From Arthrobacter psychrolactophilus (GTDB lineage Bacteria > Actinomycetota > Actinomycetes > Actinomycetales > Micrococcaceae), in assembly GCF_003219795.1 (NCBI RefSeq), contig NZ_QJVC01000005.1, positions 1 to 64,000 of the forward strand: a stretch of DNA of 64,000 nt. The letters are read 5' to 3'. The number at the start of each line of letters is the position of its first letter. The first letter of the stretch is position 1. The translations under genes were made by a program, and so were the position numbers. This document shows, piece after piece, positions 17,598-25,352 of this stretch. Under the pieces are notes generated by a model. The model ran no database searches and had not been told where the DNA came from. It was given only the letters and a program-made list of their open reading frames with translations.

Positions 17598-17640
17598 GCC
17601 GTCAGGCATGAGCTACTCAACGTTGTTTATGTCTGACGGT
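17598..17640. terminator. stem-loop in the convergent tadC / peptidase gap
   Basis: GCCGTCAGGCAT (17598-17609) pairs with ATGTCTGACGGT (17629-17640) over 12 bp with two G-T wobbles. No clear T-run follows. It lies between converging genes and may stop or protect both transcripts. Confidence 0.45.
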
Positions 17641-17777
17641 GCATGCACTTTAATTTCCAGCCCCGCTTATCCGGTAAGCAAGGATTCATGGTCGAGTAAG
17701 CCTAGTCTCTCCTACCGAACTTCCGCTTGAGACGTACAGACCAAAGTCTGCAGTCACCTACACGGAACCAGCTGCCG

Positions 17778-18281
17778 CTAACCAAACACCATCACCACCA
17801 GCGCACCGGCAAGCATGAAGGGACCAAACGGGATCTGGGTCTTGCCGGTGCCCCGCCGAGAGACAATCAGGGCCAGCCCCCAAAGGCCACCGAGCAGGAA
17901 CGCCAGGAAGGTCCCCCACATGACTGCCTGCCAGCTGACAAAGCCGAGATACAGCCCCAATACGAACGCGAGCTTTACATCCCCGTAGCCCATGCTGGAC
18001 GGGGAGATTAACCTGAGCACCACGTACAGTGCCCACATCACAACAGCGCCGAGAACAGTGCGCAAGGCGGTGCCGCCGTCGAGCATGAACAGGCTGGCTG
18101 AAAGCAACAGCACTCCGGAAATGGCGGCGGACGGGAACACAATCCGGTTGGGCAACAACTGGAGTTTGATGTCGATCACGGTCAACCGGACGGCCATCAC
18201 CAGGTAGTACAGGCAGGCAATCAGGACCAGCCAGAAAGCTACCGGAGTCTCGGTCCACAGGTCCCGCAGCGCAGTGATCAT
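17778..18281 (-). CDS. A24 prepilin peptidase (TadV/CpaA type)
   Basis: 167-aa membrane aspartyl peptidase with about five to six membrane segments. Both catalytic aspartates are present: Asp37 in VIDIKLQLLPN and Asp101 in GYGDVKL. It lacks the N-methylase domain of large PilD enzymes, as expected for Tad systems, where it cleaves Flp and TadE-type leaders. It is convergent to the Tad operon instead of being within it. ATG 18281 fits the family N-terminus. Confidence 0.88.
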   Translation of the reverse strand: MITALRDLWTETPVAFWLVLIACLYYLVMAVRLTVIDIKLQLLPNRIVFPSAAISGVLLLSASLFMLDGGTALRTVLGAVVMWALYVVLRLISPSSMGYGDVKLAFVLGLYLGFVSWQAVMWGTFLAFLLGGLWGLALIVSRRGTGKTQIPFGPFMLAGALVVMVFG

Positions 18282-18334
18282 AGGCTGATGCTACGGCAGC
18301 CGTCACCCCGATTGGGACTGTTACACCGCGAGTT

Positions 18335-19600
18335 CTAGCGCGAGGCGTACTGCTCGTACGGGATGTTCCAGTCACCGAAGCCATCGGTCGGGGCGATGGT
18401 CTCGTTGGGCGTGTTGACGGTGTGCACCAGATCGCCTGCGCCCATGTTCTCAAAGACCCAGCCGGCGCCCTCGGCCGAGAGCCCGATGCAGCCGTGCGAC
18501 AAATTGGCGGCACCTAGATATGGCATGGCCGAGGGGGTTGCCTGGTGGATGAAGATGCCGCTGTAGGACAGGCGCGTGGCGTACTCAACGTCGACGGAAC
18601 CGTAGTCTCCCGGATCGCCGGGCTTCAGGCCGATCGAGGCGGCCTTGAACGTGGCGTAGCGCTGCTTGTCGTTCGTGAGCACCATGTAGCCCGAGGCGGA
18701 AGGGAAGGCCTCGTCACCCAGGGTTGCCGGGAAGGTTTTGGTCAGGACATCATTGACGTAAATATTGACCACGTGGGCGCCGGCGTCGGCCTCCATGACG
18801 GTCTTGTTGCCGATGTTGACGTTGTAGTTCTTGTTGAAGTTGGCGATCATGCCATTGCCCAGGTCCATGCCGAGCAGCTGCATATCAACGTTGATCGTGG
18901 AGTTGGCGGGCCAGAAATCTGCCGCACGGTAACGGACCAGGGTGTCGGAGTACCAACGGAAGGAACCCTGTTGTCCGGCGCTCGTGGTGATCTTGATGGC
19001 CTGCTCAACGGCTTCCTTGTTGACAACGGGCTCGCTGAAAACAAATTGCAGCGGCTGTGCCACGCCCACGGTGTCGCCGTCGTTGGGGAACATCACGGCG
19101 TCGGCTTCGTGCGATGCCGGGACGGTAGTGAAGGTGCTGACCTGATTGGACTTGAAGCCTTCGGTATCAACCGCGGTGACATCAAAGGTGTAGGCGGTGT
19201 TGAATTTCAGGGGCGTAGTGGGCTTCCAGCTGTCCTTGCCAACGCTGAGTTCCCCGTCAAGGACGGCACCGGTTTCGCTTTCCTTCAAGACAGCATGGGA
19301 GACCGTTCCATTGCTGATGACGGCCGTGATTTCGCCGACCGGGTTCACGAACTCAGTGCCTGTGGCAGGGGTCAGGGCAATCGTGGCAGGAATCGCCGCA
19401 GCCGTGGGTTCCGGGGTTGCAGACGTGGTTGTTTGAGGAGATGTGCTCTGGGTTTGTGAGGACACCGGCAATAGGCCGTCCGGCATCCATGAAGGGGCAG
19501 TAATTACACCAATTCCGCCAACAATTCCCAAAGTGACCAGGGAGATCAAGGCGATCTTCCAACCCTTGCGAGTCTTTTTGGTCTCTTCAAACTCCGCCAT
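18335..19600 (-). CDS. L,D-transpeptidase with Ig-like domains (paralogue 1)
   Basis: 421 aa from ATG 19600, chosen because GGGGAG lies 4 bases upstream; the longer frame to 19660 has no ribosome site. A cytoplasmic stub is followed by a membrane anchor at about 15-37 and a Ser/Thr/Pro linker. Two Ig-like bacterial domains of the LDT type follow (PNDGDTVGVAQPLQFVFSEP), then a C-terminal YkuD catalytic domain with IHQAT, SHGCIGLS and active-site Cys371. It forms 3-3 crosslinks in peptidoglycan, outside the membrane. It is the downstream member of a tandem pair with 19754-20995. Confidence 0.92.
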   Translation of the reverse strand: MAEFEETKKTRKGWKIALISLVTLGIVGGIGVITAPSWMPDGLLPVSSQTQSTSPQTTTSATPEPTAAAIPATIALTPATGTEFVNPVGEITAVISNGTVSHAVLKESETGAVLDGELSVGKDSWKPTTPLKFNTAYTFDVTAVDTEGFKSNQVSTFTTVPASHEADAVMFPNDGDTVGVAQPLQFVFSEPVVNKEAVEQAIKITTSAGQQGSFRWYSDTLVRYRAADFWPANSTINVDMQLLGMDLGNGMIANFNKNYNVNIGNKTVMEADAGAHVVNIYVNDVLTKTFPATLGDEAFPSASGYMVLTNDKQRYATFKAASIGLKPGDPGDYGSVDVEYATRLSYSGIFIHQATPSAMPYLGAANLSHGCIGLSAEGAGWVFENMGAGDLVHTVNTPNETIAPTDGFGDWNIPYEQYASR

Positions 19601-19753
19601 GCAACTCCCCAATCGGTGGACATATTCCACGGTATATGACTGCTGCGCATAGTACGCCAACTAGTGATTTTACGCTATGGCTAGGAGGGCGTCGCCATCT
19701 ATAAGTCACAGCAGCGTCACGTTTGCATTAACTATGAGCTACTAGGCAGGGAG

Positions 19754-20995
19754 CTACCTGTGGGCGTACTCCGCAAAGGGAATATTCCAGTCGCCGAACC
19801 CATCCGTGGGAGCGATGGTCTCGTTGGGACTGCCCACGACGTGGACCAAATCGCCTGTACCCATATTGGTGAACACCCAGCTGGCACCCTCGGCCGACAT
19901 GCCGATGCAGCCATGGGAAAGATTCGCCTGTCCTAGGTAGGGAAGGGCGCTGTCGGTGGCCTGGTGGATGAATTCCCCGCTGGGAGTCAGTCGGGTTGCG
20001 TACTCCACATCGACCTCACCGTAGTTGGCCGGGTCGCCCGGCTTCAGGCCGATCGTGGAGGCCACAAAGTGGGCGTTGCGCTGCTTATCCGAGAGCAAGA
20101 CCAGATATCCGGAGGCGGAGGGGAAGCGTTCATCGCCCATCGTGACAGGGTATTCCTTCACGAGTGCGCCGTTGATGTAAATACTGGCCTTGAGGTTGAC
20201 GGCGTCGGCCACCATTTCCACCTTGTTGCCGATTTGCACCACATTGGTTTTGTTGAAGTTACCGATTTGTCCGCCGCCATAGTCCACACCAAAGAGCTTC
20301 ATGTCCACGGTGATACTGGTGTTGGCTGCCCAGAAGTCCTCGGCGCGGTAACGCAACAAGGTGTCCGAGTACCAGTGGAACGCGCCAACCTGGCCGGAGG
20401 ATGCCTTGATGGAGATGGCCTTTTCGACAGCTTCCTTGTTGGTGACCGGTTCGCTGAAGGTAAATTGCAGGGGTTGGGCAACACCCACGGTGGAACCAGC
20501 ATTCGGGAACATCTCTAGGTCCGCCTCATTCGAGGGCGGCACGGTACTAAAAGTACTCACGGTGGTGGTGCGGAAGCCGGCCGTGTCCTCGGTGGTGACG
20601 TCGAAGGTATAGTCCGTGGCAAATTTGAGCGGCGCCCGGCTCACCCATTTACGTCCGCTGACAACCAGCTCGCCGTCGACGCTTTCGCCTGTGGCGCTTT
20701 CCTTCAGGACCGCGTTGTAGACCGTGCCGTTTTCCACCTGAGCCGTGACCTCATTGGCGGGATTGACGAACGTCGCCCCGGTTTCTGGTAGCAGCGCGAG
20801 GGTTGCGGGTATGGCCGCGGCAGTGGGCTGCGGAGGGGTGGGGCTGGCCGAAACAGTCGGATTACTCAGGGCATTGTGTTGCGATTCCCAGGGGTGCGCC
20901 ACAGCAACGCCACCACCACAGATGGCCAGTACAACGACCGCCACGGCGATCTTCAGACCCAGACGAGACTTCTTGGGTTGTTCCGCTTGCAACAT
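19754..20995 (-). CDS. L,D-transpeptidase with Ig-like domains (paralogue 2)
   Basis: 413 aa with the same plan as the neighbouring protein: membrane anchor at about 14-33, a Pro/Ala/Thr linker, Ig-like region (PNAGSTVGVAQPLQFTFSEP), and YkuD catalytic domain with IHQATDSALPYLGQANLSHG and Cys363. The C-termini of the two proteins are almost identical (NETIAPTDGFGDWNIP in both). CTGGAG precedes the ATG. The pair arose by tandem duplication; 153 bp separates them, enough for separate promoters. Confidence 0.92.
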   Translation of the reverse strand: MLQAEQPKKSRLGLKIAVAVVVLAICGGGVAVAHPWESQHNALSNPTVSASPTPPQPTAAAIPATLALLPETGATFVNPANEVTAQVENGTVYNAVLKESATGESVDGELVVSGRKWVSRAPLKFATDYTFDVTTEDTAGFRTTTVSTFSTVPPSNEADLEMFPNAGSTVGVAQPLQFTFSEPVTNKEAVEKAISIKASSGQVGAFHWYSDTLLRYRAEDFWAANTSITVDMKLFGVDYGGGQIGNFNKTNVVQIGNKVEMVADAVNLKASIYINGALVKEYPVTMGDERFPSASGYLVLLSDKQRNAHFVASTIGLKPGDPANYGEVDVEYATRLTPSGEFIHQATDSALPYLGQANLSHGCIGMSAEGASWVFTNMGTGDLVHVVGSPNETIAPTDGFGDWNIPFAEYAHR

Positions 20996-21181
20996 TCAAA
21001 CTCCAGATCAGTGGACACATCCACCACGACGGCGCGTGCGGCCTGCACGACTAACGTTCAGATGTTACTCCTGCAAGCTGAGAGTCTTGGCCTCTTCCAC
21101 TAGGGGAACCGGCCCCATACCTGGCATGATGTGTTGGGAATTGATCACCAAATATTGAGCTTGACCGGCCGACGGCGGCTT

Positions 21182-21982
21182 TCAGCCCCGCAGGTACTCC
21201 AGTTGCGCCTCGACCGATAATGCCGCGGCTCCAAGAACGTTTTCGGGCACATCCCCGTACACGAGAGAAACGATGTCGGCCACGGTGGCCTCGGCCCCGT
21301 GAGTCTGCTGGAATGCCTCAAGCGCGGCACGCACCTGGCCCAGACGCTCCTGCCGGTGCGATTGGTACGCCACGATAGTTGCCGCGAGATCCGGCAGAAC
21401 GGGGCCGTGTCCTGGCAAACCCACGACCGGGTCCGCTCCGAAACTCAGCTCTGCTAAAAGTTCCAGAGACCGCAGGTAGTCGACCAACGTGCCGTCGGGG
21501 TAATCCAGCACGGTGGTGCCTTGTCCCAGGATGGTGTCGCCGGTCAGGATCGCCGTGCTGCCGGGAAGATCACTGTCGTGGAGCACAAAGCACAGCGAGT
21601 CGCTCGTGTGTCCGGGAGTCGCCACGACGCGCAAGGTGAGGCCGCCCGCCTGGATAATCTCGCCGTCGACCAGAGGCTCTCCCCCATGGCAATGCTCCGA
21701 GGCAAAAGCTCGGACCGGTGCGCCTGTGAGCTCATGCAGGGCCGCGCTGCCCTCGGTGTGGTCCCCATGGCGATGCGTAATCACAATCAGCTCGACCGTG
21801 CCGGCCGTGGCGAGCTCGGCCAGATGCGTTGCCAGATTGGGTCCGGGATCGACCACGATGATGTGGGAGGAGCCGGGCGCACCCAGGACATAGGAGTTGG
21901 TTCCGTCCAGCGTCATGGGGCCCGGATTTTCCGCCCGACGGCGCCGGATGGCCGGGCCAAGAGTTTCCCAGCGATCAGTCAT
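21182..21982 (-). CDS. MBL-fold metallo-hydrolase
   Basis: 266 aa. The zinc motif THRHGDH at 69-75 (HxHxDH), preceded by IIVVDPGPN and followed by ATPGHTSDS and VLTGDTILGQGTTVLDYPDG, places it with the RNase-Z/LACTB2-like glyoxalase-II subgroup of the metallo-beta-lactamase fold. Substrate unknown. It is the last gene of a short minus-strand run after DUF3499 and the Trm112-like gene. Confidence 0.85.
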   Translation of the reverse strand: MTDRWETLGPAIRRRRAENPGPMTLDGTNSYVLGAPGSSHIIVVDPGPNLATHLAELATAGTVELIVITHRHGDHTEGSAALHELTGAPVRAFASEHCHGGEPLVDGEIIQAGGLTLRVVATPGHTSDSLCFVLHDSDLPGSTAILTGDTILGQGTTVLDYPDGTLVDYLRSLELLAELSFGADPVVGLPGHGPVLPDLAATIVAYQSHRQERLGQVRAALEAFQQTHGAEATVADIVSLVYGDVPENVLGAAALSVEAQLEYLRG

Positions 21983-22012
21983 GGCGCATCCTAAGATTTG
22001 GAACGGCTCGTG

Positions 22013-22192
22013 CTACGAGTTGAGGCGTTCGGGAGGAAGGAGAAGGGCGATGCCCTCCTCGATCGGGTACCGCAGCGGCGTGCCCTCGGGCCCGTTGGCG
22101 GAACTGACGAGCTCCTCACCATCCTGAATCAAGGCCGAACCGGTCACGGGGCAGCGCAAAACCGCCATCAACGCATCGCTCATTCTGGCCAT
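22013..22192 (-). CDS. Trm112-like small protein
   Basis: 59 aa from ATG 22192, which has AGAGGA 6 bases upstream. The sequence has LRCPVTGSALIQDGEELV and YPIEEGIALLLPPE, the pattern of the UPF0434/Trm112 family. Only one cysteine of the usual zinc pair is kept, so metal binding is doubtful. Trm112 proteins are methyltransferase activators in eukaryotes; bacterial roles are little known. The longer frame to 22348 overlaps the DUF3499 gene and is rejected. Confidence 0.75.
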   Translation of the reverse strand: MARMSDALMAVLRCPVTGSALIQDGEELVSSANGPEGTPLRYPIEEGIALLLPPERLNS

Positions 22193-22208
22193 GATGTCCT
22201 CTTCGAAG

Positions 22209-22628
22209 TCAGCTGGTGGTGTCGTCGCGCATAACGCGCAGGTGGGAGCGCCGCCCGGCACTCGAGGCGCTGCTGGGCGCGAACGTTGGTGGTTCAAGCA
22301 TGCCGCGACGGGCCCGCATAGGCGAGGTCCCGGCGTCGTCCGCATCATCCGAGCCGGCGTTAGCGGCCTCCCGGACAGCGTCGGCGAGGGCGAGGAGATC
22401 GTCCGGGCCGGGCATGGGCGGCTTGTCCGAGCGGGCCAGGTGAATGACTTCCCATCCCAAGGGGGCTGTCAGTCGGGCCGAATGTTTGGCGCACAAATCG
22501 TAGCAATGCGGCTCTGCAAAGGTCGCAAGGGGCCCCAAAACAGCTGTCGAATCGGCATAGACGTACGTCAAAGTTGCCACGGCCGGTTCACGGCAGGCGG
22601 ATCTGGTGCATTGACGAAGGGTTCCCAC
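22209..22628 (-). CDS. DUF3499-family protein
   Basis: 139 aa. The N-terminal half has CTRSACREPAVATLTYVYAD and EPHCYDLCAKHSARLTAPLG: two cysteine pairs likely to bind zinc, typical for actinobacterial DUF3499. The C-terminal half is Ala/Ser/Arg-rich and low-complexity. It usually sits, as here, beside the metallopeptidase-family gene and the WhiB/GT2 locus. Function unknown. It is divergent from the gene at 22693. Confidence 0.85.
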   Translation of the reverse strand: MGTLRQCTRSACREPAVATLTYVYADSTAVLGPLATFAEPHCYDLCAKHSARLTAPLGWEVIHLARSDKPPMPGPDDLLALADAVREAANAGSDDADDAGTSPMRARRGMLEPPTFAPSSASSAGRRSHLRVMRDDTTS

Positions 22629-22692
22629 GGTTCACAAGACTACCCTCCCCGCGGCGATATTTCCCCCTTAGGGCCCCGACGCCTAGAGTGAA

Positions 22693-23250
22693 ATGATGAA
22701 GTTCAATGCTAGCCACGGCGCAGAAGGGCTCCGGATCTCCTTGGAGCCGGAAAAGTTCGACGGCGGATCCGCCTCCCCGTCGAGCGCCGGCTTGAGTCCT
22801 CGCCCCTTTGCCCAACGACGCCGAAATCGGCACGGCCGAGGCTTCCGCGGCCCACTCATCCCGCCGGCGCTGCCGGGTTCGCGCACACGCTCGGAAAAGT
22901 TTGACGACCTGGTGGTTGATTCCGCCGAGCGGATGCGCACGCTGTGGCCCACGGCCCTGGCCACGGTGGAATACCTCGTGGAAGAGGTCCCGGAGCAGCT
23001 CGAGGCCATCATCGCCTCCGGCGCACAGGCTCCCCTGGGCAAGTACGAACAAGCCGTCCCGGCCACACCGGATGCCCCGGCCACGCCGCCGTCGATCATC
23101 ATTTACCGGCACCCCATCGAGGCTCTGTGCGACACGGCGCCGCAGGTGCGCGAGTTGGTCCACGAGGTCATGGTGGATCAGGTGGCCGGGCTCCTGAACG
23201 TGGACCCCGACACCGTGGACCCGCTGTTTCGCCGCTACCGCAAGCGCTAA
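22693..23250 (+). CDS. metallopeptidase-family (zincin-like) protein with altered active site
   Basis: 185 aa. Residues about 45-185 match the actinobacterial branch of the MMP/DUF1025 metallopeptidase family (RNRHGRGFRGPLIPPALPG, EYLVEEVPEQL, IIIYRHPIEAL). The zinc site, HExxH in active members, reads VHEVMVDQVAGLL here: His and Glu are kept but the second His is Asp/Gln, so peptidase activity is unlikely. The first 40 residues look unconserved, and a later start is possible. It is convergent to the DUF5719 gene. Confidence 0.75.
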   Translation: MMKFNASHGAEGLRISLEPEKFDGGSASPSSAGLSPRPFAQRRRNRHGRGFRGPLIPPALPGSRTRSEKFDDLVVDSAERMRTLWPTALATVEYLVEEVPEQLEAIIASGAQAPLGKYEQAVPATPDAPATPPSIIIYRHPIEALCDTAPQVRELVHEVMVDQVAGLLNVDPDTVDPLFRRYRKR

Positions 23251-23267
23251 ATCCCGGGGCGCTTAGT

Positions 23268-23466
23268 TTATGCACCAAACCCGTGCGCAATCAGGCGCGG
23301 GGTGCACTATGCGCCGCAGCGCCAACCGGCTGGGCGCATAAGGTAAAGGACCCTGCCACTTCACGCCCAGCGCACACACCTTATGCACCAAACCCGTGCG
23401 CAATTTAGCGCGGGGTGCACTATGCGCCGCAGCACCAACCGGCTGGGCGCTTAAGGTAAAGGACCC
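23268..23466. repeat. two 86-bp tandem copies between convergent genes
   Basis: Copy 1 is 23268-23353 and copy 2 is 23381-23466, in direct orientation with a 27-bp spacer and only a few mismatches. Each starts TTATGCACCAAACCCGTGCG and ends GGTAAAGGACCC. Inside each are short inverted segments (TTATGC against GCATAA in copy 1; GTGCGC against GCGCAC-like blocks), so each copy can fold. It fills the whole gap between the stop codons of the converging genes. Confidence 0.85.
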
Positions 23467-23468
23467 GG

Positions 23469-25352
23469 CTAGTAGCCGGTGGTGATGTTGACGGCCTGCG
23501 TGCCAACCGTGGTGCCCGCGATAGGAAGCACGGAGATTCCCGCAGAAGCTGACTTAAGCAGCATCTGGCTGCCGTAGGTGGGCGCCCCGGACACGGAAAT
23601 GAGTGCCGAGACGGCCCCGGAGCCGAGGAAGTCGGACGCGTTCACGGTGGAGGTGATGCCGACGGCTAGGTCGATGGTTTTCGCGGTGCCTAGGACGCCA
23701 TCGGCCGAGATCGGGACGACGCTGACGGTTGAGGTTCCCTCGGGAGCCACAAACACCAGGCTGGAGCTGACGTCCTGTGGCAGCGTCACGAGGTGGGTAT
23801 CGCCGAGGCGTCCCACCGACGGCGCAAAGGCCAGATCGGTGGCCTCGCCAGCCTTCGTGGAATTGACAACGCGTGCCGTTGCCGTGACGGCAGCTTCCGC
23901 CTTGAGGCTGAGCGAGTAGGTGCCCTCGGGCAATCCAGCCAGGGACAGTTCGCTGACCTTGCCGGCCGCTGCTGTGAACACTCCCCCGTTGGGCAGCGCG
24001 ACCTGGCCGTCGGCGCCAAAGGCTTTGACCTCCACGAGCGAATCGGACACTCCCGGAACCGTCACGGCCAGGACCGTGGTGGCGTCGGCGTAGCCCGACT
24101 GAGCAGAAATCTTGGCTGCCGCGGCAGGTGCCTGAACTCGGACACCCGGAATGGTTTGAGTAGAGCTGGGTGCCTGGACGGGAGCGAGATAGTCTACGCC
24201 ACCTGGCGTCAAGCCACGCAGCACGGATTCTTGAATCACTGCGCTCACGGCGCCGCCGGAGCTCTTCAGGTGCACGCTGAGCATGCCCTGGTCGGGCGCG
24301 AGTCCGGACAAGACCACGGAGCGCACTGATCCCGCCGCTACGACGAGCCCCTTACCGCCAGCCGTCTGGATCGGGCCGGTGCTGCCGAAGAGATCCAGCG
24401 ACACGGTGGCGACGGACTTGGAGGCATTGGAAATCGCGAGGATCGCTGTGCGGCCCACCGTGGTGCTGGCTCCGGAAAGCCACAGCTCGTTCGACGGCGT
24501 CTGGCAGGTGGCGGCCGAGAGCCCGGCCAGATCGCCGTCTGTGGAGTTCACAACGACAGAGGCGGTTCCCCGCGGATTTTCCTCGCCCAGGGGCTGGATG
24601 CGCAGCACCGATGCGGCGTTGGTGTCCTTACCGTGGGCGACCACGGCCTTCATCTTCGGCTTACCGGTGAGCTCGGTGGGCGTCGGAGCGGGCGATTCGG
24701 GGGCCTTCGACAAGGAGAACAGCTCGGAGGACTTAGCATCCAAGAGGTCCACGGAGGCACCAGGCAATTCGCCGGTGGAGCCACTGAGCACCACGGCGTT
24801 CAAGGCGCTCTTGGTGGAGGATGAGTTCGCGGAAAATTCCGGATCCGAACCCACTGCCGAGCCTGCGAGCAGCTGCGTGGGCCCCTGGCAGATAGCCATA
24901 GATTCGCCCACGGGCAGCAGGTGCGGAACGGGTTCGGTGACCTTCGTGGCATCAGTGCCGGAAAAAACGCTGCCAGCACCCAGAACCCCCACGGCCAGAA
25001 CCAGCGTGGCAGTTCCGGCGACAACTGCAGGCCAGCGACGACGCACGGTACGCTGCGCGCGGCGAGAACTCTTCGCTGCGGGCGCCTTGGCGGCCTTAGG
25101 CGTTTTGACAGCCTTCGGGGCTTTAGCTTCTTTAGCCTTCTTGCCTAGCGTGGCGTCCTTGCCGGACGTCGTCTCCGCACCCGAGGCCGTCTTGGCCGGG
25201 GCGCTCTTGGCGAGGTCTCCAGCGGCAGGCGAGGTCCCGCCGTCGGACGGGGTGGCCGAGGGCTGATTGGCCTGCTTCGCCGAGTCGCCAGCCTTAGGGG
25301 TCACAGGCGTGTTCTCGCCGTTGTTGTCCTTGATCTCAGGCACTTCTACCAA
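23469..25352 (-). CDS. DUF5719-family membrane-anchored protein
   Basis: 627 aa. Residues 1-110 are cytoplasmic and Lys/Ala/Pro/Thr-rich with repeated KAPKA-type units, ending in a very basic stretch (SSRRAQRTVRRR). One membrane segment follows at about 112-133, then a 490-residue extracytoplasmic region with beta-rich repeats typical for DUF5719. Function unknown. It overlaps the upstream glycosyltransferase gene by 17 bp and is probably cotranslated with it, which suggests a role with the GT2 product in envelope glycans. Confidence 0.82.
   Translation of the reverse strand: MVEVPEIKDNNGENTPVTPKAGDSAKQANQPSATPSDGGTSPAAGDLAKSAPAKTASGAETTSGKDATLGKKAKEAKAPKAVKTPKAAKAPAAKSSRRAQRTVRRRWPAVVAGTATLVLAVGVLGAGSVFSGTDATKVTEPVPHLLPVGESMAICQGPTQLLAGSAVGSDPEFSANSSSTKSALNAVVLSGSTGELPGASVDLLDAKSSELFSLSKAPESPAPTPTELTGKPKMKAVVAHGKDTNAASVLRIQPLGEENPRGTASVVVNSTDGDLAGLSAATCQTPSNELWLSGASTTVGRTAILAISNASKSVATVSLDLFGSTGPIQTAGGKGLVVAAGSVRSVVLSGLAPDQGMLSVHLKSSGGAVSAVIQESVLRGLTPGGVDYLAPVQAPSSTQTIPGVRVQAPAAAAKISAQSGYADATTVLAVTVPGVSDSLVEVKAFGADGQVALPNGGVFTAAAGKVSELSLAGLPEGTYSLSLKAEAAVTATARVVNSTKAGEATDLAFAPSVGRLGDTHLVTLPQDVSSSLVFVAPEGTSTVSVVPISADGVLGTAKTIDLAVGITSTVNASDFLGSGAVSALISVSGAPTYGSQMLLKSASAGISVLPIAGTTVGTQAVNITTGY

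Noticed and set aside
18545-19459. 304-aa frame opposite the L,D-transpeptidase gene
   Set aside because: A shadow of the GC3-rich gene on the minus strand; the YkuD protein has clear catalytic motifs.
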